Notes under the pieces: generated by a model
Database searches by the model: none
Told to the model about the DNA's origin: nothing
The model's input: the letters and a program-made list of their open reading frames with translations, nothing else
From: Lineus longissimus
Taxonomy: Eukaryota > Nemertea > Pilidiophora > Heteronemertea > Lineidae
DNA length: 64,000 nt
Direction of reading: 5' to 3'
Assembly: GCF_910592395.1 (NCBI RefSeq)
Contig: NC_088320.1
Location: 1,798,001-1,862,000 of the forward strand
Part shown: positions 54,301 to 64,000 of the stretch, piece after piece
Position numbering within the stretch: the stretch's first letter is position 1
Layout: every line of letters starts with the position of its first letter
Translations under genes and position numbers: made by a program

Positions 54301-57300
54301 TGTTCACGAACGCTGCAAACAACATTCTCATCGCAGATGGCTCTCTCTCTTATCAGCTCAGCACTCGACGGAAAATCTGGGAGGTTTGATTTCAATAAAA
54401 GTTCAAAATGAAATATCCACAGGTAAAACAGTTTCCACCAACTTCATGAAATATTCAAATGGCGTCGTCGTCTCTCCTTTGCGGTTCTATCAGATTCGAA
54501 AACAGAACCGGTGAAAAGTGGTCAGGGGCATCTGATTGGCTGATTATTCTGAAGACTGAAGGGTGAAGGCGGTTCATTGCAGGCTATCGGTCCATTCTCC
54601 TACAGCAGGCTTTTGTGTCATACCTAGGCTGCTATACTACATCAATTATGTGAGTGTTTTCGAAACGATCCAAAAGATATTGAACTTATCTTTAATGAAG
54701 TTCAGTATTGATGTCTTACTTTAATTCCGGGTGAAATTGCCGATACCAAAATGTCATATTTTGTAAAAGATGTTTGTGGCCAAAACCGATAACTTTTCGT
54801 TTATAGATAACATTTAGAAAGGAACTAAATTCCAGGATATAACTATCGTATATATGATTGATATAATAAATTGTCGAGGGATTTAGAGCCCCCATCCCAG
54901 CCACAGATTCGCATGTTATGATTAATGAATGGACGAAGATAAGCCAAGAACTCCTAAAACAGGCAAGCGATTTAGCTTATCTTCAACAAGCCGCCGTCAT
55001 GGGTGACTATTGACTCGGATAAACGCACTGCAATATTACATTGATAATAGGCCAAATGGCGAGAAATTGCAAGCTACGGGAAAGATCGCCGTGATAAGAT
55101 ACAGAGGCAATAGAGACGAAACTATAAGTCAACATTCAATTATAGCTGACGTTACGACGGCGACCCGGCTATAGCTGGACTATGATTGGGCACTAAAGGA
55201 TCTACGGATAACGCTTGGAATTGACTCTGAGAGATGGAGCTGTCTTTTAATTGGTTATGATATGGCGTGTGAGGGCTTTATGATCCTTGCCCGCCTTAGG
55301 GATCAGTTGAGGATATCGACATAAATGGGCAAGAAGGCGCTGAATTTGGTTGCAATTTCCCGACCAGCTCGTAGCGTCTATAGCGCGTCCCTCGTGGCGC
55401 AAGCGGTTTTTAGAGAATCTCAGTTAAATAAACAGCTCGGTTGCGACGGTAAGTGGTCTCTTCATCGTTCAAGGTTAAACACCATGTCAAGGTCACATGT
55501 CTGGAAGGTCACTGTCAATACGGAATCGTTGCCTAGTCAATGGCACTTAATCACAAAAAGCGAACTCTTGGCATACAGAACCCATCCAACCGGTCAGTAA
55601 ACCTTCTACACTGACAAAAAACCTTCTCATCGAAGAAGACCCTCTAATTCAAAAATGACAGTTTAGCCGGAGAAACAAAAAAGCAGTCTTTTAGGCAACT
55701 AGGCAACTGAGTATCCAAATTAATTAAGGTATCATTCAAGAGAATGTTGATTAGTTTCGGTGGAGATTTAACGCGGTGCTGTCACCCATGCCACCATCAC
55801 TTAGAAGTGTTAGATAACTTGTTACGAGTTGAAGATAACGATCCCACAGTGACTGTCAATTTGTTCAGCGACATGGAGAGCAAATGAGCCACGACCACAG
55901 CAGCGCGCATGCTCCAGTGACCATTTGATCATGCGCACTCAAGAGGAAGAATAGGCGACCTTCTGTCAACTCAATGAAACCTGTGGCAGAACTCTAGCTA
56001 GTCTAATGTTTAAAAAGTGCCCCAGCACAAAATCATTTGGGTAACAGAGCTATTAAAGAGGTCAAGGCCTTCGCGACTTTTACGTGCTTGTGATTGGTTC
56101 AGATCCGCTGAACACTGCACCGAAGCATCATGGTAGAACGTTTCTGATTGGTGAACAGGAAGACGGCCATAGAAATGCTGTCCAAGGAAGTTTATCTTTG
56201 TCCCAAATCTCGTCGTTTTCGCCGATCAAGAGTTAATCTCATCATTTCGATGCGCGGGACCAACAACATCTCATCATTCACAATCACGACATGATCTCCA
56301 AATCAACTCACAAAATGTGCCGCGTTCATTTTTCTATGTAATATCAATAAGATGGCAATCTCAAACCGAGAAGTTATTGAACAGCGTCACGCGTTTAATA
56401 AGCATCATTTTGAACGCTGAAACTAATAACTGGTTATTGTAAATCTTTAGGGAGCAATTTCAAATGGTTTGTATCTGATGGCAGAGTCTTGGTTGAGGAA
56501 GATGAACGCAGCGTTGATTGTGAACCCAGATAGAGTAGGCTAAACGTCACAGGGACGCTCCACCAGGGACCCTGCGCTTATCTCTCCCCGGAACCAATTT
56601 ACCGGTAAACGAAACGCCAAAATTGGCTCCGCTGCTTGGAATGATGGGTAAATAATCACCATCTCACAATCAAATATGGCCGCCAAGCGATGTGGGGCCA
56701 GCGATGGGTTTGAAAGGGGCCAGCGAACGGCCAGCGAAATGGAAAATGACTTGGTGTCTAGATAAAACTACACTTTGGTTTCATTGGATTGTAGCACTTC
56801 TACACAGCGACCGCCTAGACTGGCCTGTGACGAAAGAATTGTATATAAGACCGTGGATAAAATAATGATGAATACATTAATTTTTTTACTTCTTCTCCAA
56901 TTTTACCAGCATTCGTATTTGTAACTTAACGGAACTCAAACATGCAAATTATGAGACGCTTGAAATAATGTATCAACATATCCACAAAACCAGCTGAGCT
57001 GCACCTCAAAAAGGAAAACTGTTAATAAATGCAATTTAGGCTTTTATTAACTTTAACTGGCAAATTAATAGCATGATAAGCCGAATTATACAGATCAACG
57101 AGATATTGGAAACTGATTAAAAACGGATTGGTGACACCGAGCCATCAAATCGCGCCTTAACCGTATTCACGCGAGAAGTGAGCGATCTCTCTCGGTCTAT
57201 CAAGATCAAGCGTTGTGATTATTCCGGCGGGGAAATTGCCGCGGAAATAAATGGTTGATTAAGCGTCGGGTGGATATTTATGTGTCGAGATGGTGCGATC

Positions 57301-57349
57301 AAGACGCATGATCGATTGAAACTAGAGTGATAAAGTCATCCCCACTTAC

Positions 57350-57531
57350 AAATTGAGCTATCATGTTTACAAAATGGCCGCCGTGGATTGATCGGAGTAA
57401 TGAATTCATCTTGTCCGTAATGTTAGCGGCGGGTTGAGGCAGTCGCATCTGGAGACGAACTCGATTGTGACCGAAACCGACAGAGCTCTCCGCGTCCGTT
57501 ATGTCAGACATCATTGCCAGGTCATTAAGAT
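57350..57531 (-). other. Orphan candidate exon
   Basis: 182 nt open on the minus strand between an acceptor (GCCCTTCAG) and a strong donor (GTAAGTGGG). It encodes 60 residues including DITDAESSVGFGHNRVRLQM and NSLLRSIHGGHFVNMIAQF. Composition is more coding-like than the surroundings, but no family is recognised and no partner exons were found. It is not part of the IAP gene, whose stop is upstream at 58194, and its phase does not fit Evx exon 2. Confidence 0.25.
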
Positions 57532-57647
57532 CTGAAGGGCATCGAAGAAACAAACCGAAGTCAATAGTGTATAGTACTTTTTAGGCGGAATTGTTTATTA
57601 TGAAATCAATTGCAAGCTAATTTAAATTTAAGCTATCCACCACAACA

Positions 57648-57649
<2 letters not shown>

Positions 57650-57683
<34 letters not shown>
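57650..57683. repeat. (AAT)n microsatellite
   Basis: About eleven ATA/AAT units in a row. Confidence 0.95.
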
Positions 57684-57684
<1 letters not shown>

Positions 57685-58193
57685 TTCTATTGACCTCTAT
57701 AAAAGGGAATGACAATAAGATACAAGTGAATAAAACATTCCATAATAATCAGTCCCAGCCCAAAAAATACTCGTAAGGAGCCACGGTCAAAGTGGTAAGA
57801 TTTTACAGGCCTACTGTATTTTGACGACTTTATCATTACAGTTTATGTACACTGTACTGTTGTTCCAACAGTTTTGTTTATAGCACCATTTATATCATAT
57901 CACCTTCGTAAATCTTTCAGTCTTTCAAATTCGAGATCCAAAATTGAGCAAAAAGAGGTGAGTGTGTCTGCGAGTGTCTCAGGTCTCGACTGTTGTTATT
58001 TAGTTAGTGGTCGCTTAAACCGTGAATAGGGGAAACGCTGAAAAATAAAGTGCACCGCAGATAATACACCGACACCAATAAAACATCAACGCCACGAAAC
58101 TTCGAAAGTAGCGACATCTTTACGAATAGATTGGAACTCTGTGCATGTACTCGACCAGCGAGAGATCCGACCATGTCTCCGTAACTCTATCAT

Positions 58194-60713
58194 TTATGAC
58201 AAATGCACTTTGACAATACCTTTGATACCTCGCCTACACAAAGGACAACACTTCAACCGAGTGGAGCAATTATGACAGACAACCAAATGTCCACAAGGAA
58301 CAAACAAGACATCTCGTTCTAAGTCCATGCAAACAGTGCACGTCTGGGTTTCCTTTAGCCTTCTGTTCTCAATTTCAAGAGATCTCATCTCATCTCCGAT
58401 GGGTTTAGGAGAGGGTACCCGCTCTGGAGCAGGGCTTGGTTTCGCTGGGGATGGCGATCTAATTGGTGCGGGCTCACTTTTCGACATCGGAGGCGTACTC
58501 TTTGAAGTGTTCGAATTTAAACCCAAGTCGTAATGATTGGCAGGGAAAGCATCACCCATCTCAGCAGCTTCCATGACGGCCATCATCATGGCAGTAAAAG
58601 ATTTGAAGTCGTCTCCATTGTAGATCAACTGTTCTGCGATAACTGTGCCAACCAGTTGAGCTGCGTAACCCATTTTGATAATCCGTTGTGCTCCTTCGGT
58701 ATCCAGTCGAGCTCTGACCTCTCTTGCTTGGACCTCACGTTTTGGGGCTTGAGATGCCCTGACCTTAGGTTTAGAATCAGTAGACTTACGCACAGCCGGG
58801 TTTGAAGTGTTTTGACTTGATGTAATCTTTGCAGTTTGTGGATTGTTGGAAGACTTCTGAGCCGGGAAGGCTGAACTAGCGCCTGAAATATTTTGACTGG
58901 GTGCGCTATATGTTTGCGGGTTGTTTACAGTAACCGGTGCCCCGCCTTTCAGACCACCCCGGAAGTTTGGAGGTGCGACAGATTCACTTTTATTCATTGT
59001 TGCAGGACCTGAGCTGGTTGTACCATAGTCTGAGCCAGTTGCACCGTAGTTCGAGTCAGTCGTGCCATGCGAGTCAGTTGCGCCAAGACTTATGCCAGTT
59101 GCACCAGAGTTTGTTGATGTTTTATTGTTGTCCCTAATTGTTTCATTTCGTATATCAGGAGCTGTCAGCGCGGCAACGGCATTGACTGCTTCCATATTAC
59201 CATCAAGATAAATGTCAATAATCACATTTAGAAAGCCCTGTCCCTTTTTATGTCTGATGAAGTCACAATCTGGGCTCCGCACCGCATGTTCAATCCAAGC
59301 ATCGTCATGTTTCTCTAGACAGGGTACTGTCACTCCACAGAAGAAACAGACTAGTTCACGATTAATCCCTTCTAACTGTATAAGTCCAGCATCTGCGATG
59401 TCTCCAAGACAGTAACCCCGCTTGTCCCAAGAATACAAACTGTGCATACGCTCAGCCTTTTCAATGAATTGTGGATACTTTGCATTCCTTGGATCCCAAG
59501 GCCTTGCTTCTCGTCGAGTTTTATCCGACGGCTTAGGGAACGCAACAGGCTCCTGATCGCCGACTGTTCCCTCTTGACCCGCATTCGGTGAAGTCAATTT
59601 CGCAGCAACCAGGTGCTTGGATGTAGCAGTCGCATCAGTTACAACTTTTTCTCTTCCAGTAGCAAATCTCCCGGACATCCGGGTCTCGGTTACCACAGCT
59701 TCTAGATCAATTGTTTCTTCAGTACCGGAGTCGTAGTCACAAACAATATCTTGTTCCAAGGATGAAATAGAGACGGGCTTTCGTTTAATCGCACCACCAC
59801 CAATGGGCTTTTGCATCTTCGTTGCGTCTTCCCTCTCCTTGATATCACTGTGGTTGTCTTCAGTGTGCTTCTTCTCAAGGTCCGAGGTCTTCGTGTTCTC
59901 CTTGGCATTGTCGCGGCTACAGTGTGGGCTCTGCTCGTCATGTCGCTTGATGATCTGAAGGGAAGACACAAAACAATATTTAATGGCCGATGCAAGACGC
60001 AAGTTGCAAAATAAATGCAAGACATAACAGCTTTTAAAAAAAACTGCTGAAAATTCCATCACAAGTTCTTTAAACGGCTTCTGTAGCCTACTCTTCTTTA
60101 GATATATGTAATGTATATATCTTCATGGACAAGTAATCTTCAACCCATTGGCAACTTACAGTGATCAAATACATGTAGTTTTCAAATAAATACATTTATT
60201 GACAACATAGCAAACATTTTTATCATCATATCAATCTCAATCTCAATCTCGAATGGCCTACTTTGAATATTCTTGCCAAATTCATTGAATCTGGGCTTTT
60301 TTTCTCACCTCATTTTCTTCTTCGCCAAGAACAACACTGATCACGGCATTGCACGACTTGCACACGAAGCTGAAAGCATTCGCAGTCGCCACCTCAGTCT
60401 CCGTGGTGTCGCAGCAGGAGTCAGCAACCACCTTGCCCCATCCCTGCATTACCCCCCGGCTCTTTCCCTCACCAGCAAACCCACCAGTTGCAAACTTCGC
60501 CAGGGAAAACCCTAGCACCAAAAGATGAGAGATGAATTGTTGAACTTGCTGGTTGGGAAGATTTTGGCTTTGGGGCGGTTCCATGCTGATGGTGCTTTGT
60601 GGTGACCTGGAGCCGCGCCTGCTGGTGGCTGTTTTCTGCTGTGCCATGCCTGTCTTGGGTCGTGCAGCCACGGGCATTTGACGGTTTCTGATGCTTCTCC
60701 TTCCCTTTCCCAT
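58194..60713 (-). CDS. Inhibitor of apoptosis protein with BIR, UBA and RING
   Basis: Caspase-regulating E3 ubiquitin ligase of the BIRC/XIAP type, expected in the cytosol. Exons on the minus strand: 60713-60309 (phase 0 donor GTGAGA) and 59954-58194, giving 721 codons. The single BIR is at about residues 293-373 with the zinc pattern C-x2-C (CFFC), 16 residues, H, 6 residues, C exactly as in the family. A UBA-like helix bundle is at 551-603 (GAQRIIKMGYAAQLVGTVIA...). The C-terminal RING from residue 674 has CTVC, PCGHLVVC, and CCPLC, ending KVHLS. The linker is low-complexity with repeated ATDS/GTTDS/GATGS motifs and a Ser-Pro-rich stretch. The N-terminal exon, residues 1-135, is basic then hydrophobic with a lone CKSC pair, and is not a known IAP domain. 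The ATG lies 18 nt after an acceptor, so there is a 5' non-coding exon. Confidence 0.88.
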
Positions 60714-62117
60714 TTTTAATTTTCAATTCACCTGAAATGATAAGAGCAAAATGATGATAATGAGGAGAATTGTTAAGGGTCATTATCCCGCCATGCACAT
60801 CGTTCACACGTACAGTGTACAGTGTATCTACTAGATAGTATTGTTTTACATACGGGCCATTCGTATTTCCCGCCAATCAGTGATAATTTGCATATTATTA
60901 TGTCCTATGCAGTCTCGACCTTTCTACAGCGCCTTTTGTATCATTAGTCTATTTTAAGCGCAACAAGTAGGCTACGCGATCAAGGGTCCTTTGTCTCCCA
61001 GGCATATCACACTTCCCTTGTTACAAGGGGGCGTTGCGTCACGCGACTCGGGAAGTCCGCGATAAAATCCCAGTGGTATTCCCGATTAACCTCGTCCCTA
61101 ATCACGTTTGATGAGTCGTTGGTATGTGATTAATGCAGGCGTTTGGAATCATATGACTCAACCTCTCATTTGTAATGGGAAAAACATGAAGAGTCGGGTT
61201 GGGGTTTGGGGGTCATAGTGAGAACCAGAACTTCCTTGGGCTGATGCCACCTAATCCCCAATCGGACATAGGCCTAACCAGTGATTTTCAATATAGGGGG
61301 CCTACTCCGCCTCTCGATATTTCAAACACGAGGTACATAAGGAGTGAGTAGGCCTACCCGTATGCCCAGGTCCCAAAGACTTAACCGTTCAGCCCTTTTT
61401 AAACCAAGGCGGGACCGCCGGGGATCTTTAGGGTGCTAAACATTTAACACTGACCAGGCGGGAAAAGCCTTTAGCTGAAATTCCAGTTGAACATGAAAGT
61501 GAGACGTGTTTTCTGGATAGCGACCTCACAGCCCCTAACCCCCACCCCCACCCCACCCCACACCATCTGGTACCCTTGGCTACAGAGGGCAAGATATTTC
61601 ACACGTTTTTCTTGTCCCTTTAAGCTCCTGCCTTAGACCTTAACTAAAACGGCTATCAAACGCTGGTTACTCTTCAAAAAAGCCCCCCCCCCGCGATTCG
61701 ATCATGACAGTTCATTCTTGGCGAAAGCGGTAGGCCCTATATTTACAATGTTCTCGTCCTGTTTGAAATAGTGAATGTAGAACAGATAGTTGAGAATTGA
61801 CGGAGGTTACTTACTCTCTCAAACCTTCTGGTGCTAGGTATTCTCCCCGGGTATTCTCCTGGTAGCGTTGCTTAGTCTTCGCGATCAGCGATCCGAATAA
61901 ACAGATAGACGTTGATATCGATCGTATTTATATAGCCGCTGCCTTGTGCAATCGGCATTCTATACTGGGGAATTCCGTCGGGTTTGACTGGTGGTAACTA
62001 CAGCGGACACCTGTCTATTACATAAAGGAAGCTATATATAGTTTTGGTCATAGTCATTTGACCTCTCTAAACCAGGACGTCTCTTTATTAAAGACATCAC
62101 TTAATTGTCAGTCCTAC

Positions 62118-62450
62118 AGGCCGCTTTACACATGCAACTTTTTCCAATGAAACATGGAGAAACATTATGAAACACTCATAATGCATTTGACTTAATTGCC
62201 ACTTTTAGCCATTTTGCCATTTTGGATATGGAGTAAAAATCACACTTTTTTTCCACAGTCTGATTGGCCACAGATTTAAAATGTAATCGACAAAGGGGTT
62301 TCATCATGTTTCTTCATGTTTCTTGACCAGTTCACACATGCAACATGAAGAAACTTTTAGGTTTCATGGTTCAAATTACATAGCCTGTCAGTCAAGTTTC
62401 TCTTAGTTTCTATGTGTTTCTCCTAAAAAGTTGCATGTGTAAACCGGCCT
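62118..62450. mobile_element. 333 bp MITE
   Basis: Terminal inverted repeats of about 27 bp: AGGCCGCTTTACACATGCAA at the left, and the right end reading inward AGGCCGGTTTACACATGCAA. The interior repeats CATGTTTCTTCATGTTTCTT and CATGAAGAAAC. It is non-coding. No clear target duplication was seen, so the superfamily is undecided. Confidence 0.8.
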
Positions 62451-62592
62451 TTGGGATGTCGGTCCACTAAAGACTTTCACTTTCTTTCTTGTATAATCAT
62501 TCCAATTTCATCATCTGGTAGGCCATATTGATTTTATAAATCACATGCAACTGGAAACTTTTGTGTTGCGAGATATTTTTGCATGTTGAATT

Positions 62593-62614
62593 AATTCCGC
62601 TTTGGCTTGCCATA
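62593..62614. mobile_element. Solo terminus of the foldback family
   Basis: ATTCCGCTTTGGCTTGCCAT A matches the right end of the foldback element at 24309-24328. No matching left end is nearby, so this is a truncated or distinct relative. Confidence 0.6.
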
Positions 62615-63563
62615 CTAATGAGACATCCTGACGAATACGACATAGGAGTATCAAAAACTTAGTGGCACAACACCAGAGCCACCTGTAATGGAATGGGTGA
62701 AAACATAATTTAGACACTGGAATAGAAGGGGTTAATGATTAGCTGAAGTAGAAAAATAGGGATTTGAAATATTAAACTGGATTCAAGCTTTAGAATAAAA
62801 TTCATTTTGGGCAGGGGTTTCGTCCAACTAATGCCAGGGGGCAGCACAGAGGAGAGCTTCTGTACCAGTAGACAGTTTGACTGAGCGTGTGAAATCTGAG
62901 GGTACATTTTTAAAAATCAATATTTCTCAAAATTTCCGTGGTGAACCCCACGCAAAATTTTCAGGGTAAGTGGCCCGGATGATGTATATTGACCCCCTAA
63001 AGCGGTTTGGTTTGAAACCCGGATTTGATATTTTTCGCTGATTTTTGAAACAACTGGAAAATGACTTAAACAACGATACCGGCGTTGTGCCTAGTGTCTA
63101 TAACCATCCGTACGAATGCCATCTGCGCTCCGCCAGACAGCGCATCCTCGTCCCCAGCGCATGTGAACTTTTATCATGTGGGAATCCCCATCTAAGAAAG
63201 AGGAAGTAAAAATGGATTTCTATTAATTTTCCTTTTAAAGATGGTATTCTCTTCTACAACACTGCGAATCAGATGTTCGTTATCCTCTTACTCTTCACTG
63301 ATGCAGCCAACAAGCGTTATTTCGGTAAGCTTTCAAGTCATTACAACGGCCTACCACTTTCACTTCATATAGATAGGCCTACAGTATCACAGGCTCCGCG
63401 ATCCAGCGACAATACAGGCCTATGAATTTCGAGTCCTTCTGTTGTCCATAAAAAAAGTGATTGATTTTGAGCTGGGTATACTGACATTGCCTATCTTTAT
63501 ATTTTAGGTATCTACTTAAAGTGCGAATAAATCTTTGAGGACATTAACACTTAGGTTAACAAG

Positions 63564-63724
63564 ATGGACAATGCTCGACAGAAGCACGGGCAGCTTAGCA
63601 TCCGTGTTGGTAGAGAACTAACATCACAACAGATTAGGAGTATGAAACAGTTGATGTCAGGCTTTGGAGAGGGAGAACTGGAGAAGATGGCCGATTTTTA
63701 TGATATATATGCCTCATTGGAAAG
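63564..63724 (+). CDS. Death-effector-domain protein, first coding exon (gene continues beyond the window)
   Basis: ATG at 63564 (AACAAGATGG context) opens 53 codons plus 2 nt before the donor GTTAGT at 63725. The peptide RVGRELTSQQIRSMKQLMSG followed by FGEGELEKMADFYDIYASLE fits helices 1-5 of a death effector domain, with a short hydrophobic helix 3 region and the terminal (L/Y)xxLE motif. DED proteins (FADD, caspase-8, c-FLIP, DEDD) assemble death-receptor complexes by homotypic contacts. Which one this is depends on exons outside the window. A 5' acceptor before 63509 implies a non-coding leader. It could conceivably be another death-fold member such as a pyrin or CARD, but DED fits best. 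Confidence 0.65.
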
Positions 63725-64000
63725 GTTAGTAAATGTAAAACAAGATAGGGACAGTTTCTTCTCTGATGTCTGCATAAATTCTTAAGCCTTGTCAATCAGT
63801 ATTAAAGTACACCTCTCCTCGTCTACTTCCAAACTGTTCAGAAGTAAGGAAGGAGTTGTTGATACATTACTTTCTTGAGACTCAAACTGCAACCGTGCAT
63901 AATACTGGACTTCATCCAGAGTTTAGTGTCTTGCCTGACGATATAGGCATATAATCACTATGCAAGGTAAGGTAAGTGGTACAAATACTTCTGTAGCCCA
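63725..64000 (+). other. Start of an intron of the DED gene
   Basis: Sequence after the donor shows no further death-domain coding before the window ends. Confidence 0.5.

Larger units (their letters stand above)
45029..58193. other. 13 kb gene-poor interval upstream of Evx
   Basis: No convincing coding gene. Visible items are an imperfect 52 bp tandem duplication at 51301-51394, an (AAT)n microsatellite at 57650-57683, several ATGGCCGCC-type motifs, and the orphan candidate exon at 57350-57531. There is no Hox homeobox in this interval. Such a flank suits long-range regulation of Evx, which is inference. Confidence 0.5.
60714..63563. other. Divergent 5' flank of the IAP and DED genes
   Basis: 2.8 kb between the two start codons. 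It contains the IAP leader-exon acceptor just before its ATG, CA/CCCCA-rich tracts near 61541-61562, the MITE at 62118-62450, a solo foldback terminus at about 62593-62614, and the DED-gene leader exon with its acceptor before 63509. A possible upstream leader donor (GTAAGC) follows 63324. Confidence 0.5.

Overview
The window is animal nuclear DNA: split genes with GT-AG introns, a nuclear tRNA, MITE-like elements, satellites and a conserved homeobox gene. The gene set (cytoplasmic dynein intermediate chain, PSMA2, MRPL32, Evx, a BIR-UBA-RING inhibitor of apoptosis, a death-effector-domain exon) and the intron sizes fit an invertebrate bilaterian. A non-vertebrate deuterostome is my best guess, but this is inference and no phylogenetic analysis could be run. 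All gene models were assembled by eye from conserved protein sequence plus matching splice sites and phases.

Layout. 1-8885 (+): 3' two thirds of a dynein intermediate chain gene (DYNC1I), including a possible extra cassette exon. 9750-11016 (-) MRPL32 and 11323-13062 (+) PSMA2 are head to head over a 306 bp shared promoter, the same arrangement as in human. 14186-29800: a tandem duplication of a D-2-hydroxyacid dehydrogenase gene (both copies on -, both intact, 341 aa). The two copies are separated by about 6 kb of nested repeats: two inverted MITE-like units, a 56 bp array, a 68 bp minisatellite, a retroelement remnant, a tRNA-like SINE candidate and an 831 bp foldback element. 32715-32785 (-): tRNA-Thr(CGU). 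33910-45028 (-): even-skipped/Evx in three exons with a 9.8 kb first intron. 45029-58193: a 13 kb gene-poor interval with scattered YY1-like motifs and one orphan candidate exon. 58194-60713 (-): an IAP with BIR, UBA and RING. 63564 to the end (+): first coding exon of a death-effector-domain protein, divergent from the IAP.

How the parts relate. The dynein, proteasome and mitoribosome genes are housekeeping genes packed within 13 kb. Evx sits in a large non-coding territory, as expected for a developmental regulator. The IAP and the DED gene are divergent neighbours with opposing roles in cell-death signalling. The hydroxyacid dehydrogenase block is the most dynamic part. Its two copies can be compared base by base and show array collapse or expansion, a micro-inversion, a divergence hotspot, and a transposon insertion whose empty site survives elsewhere in the window.
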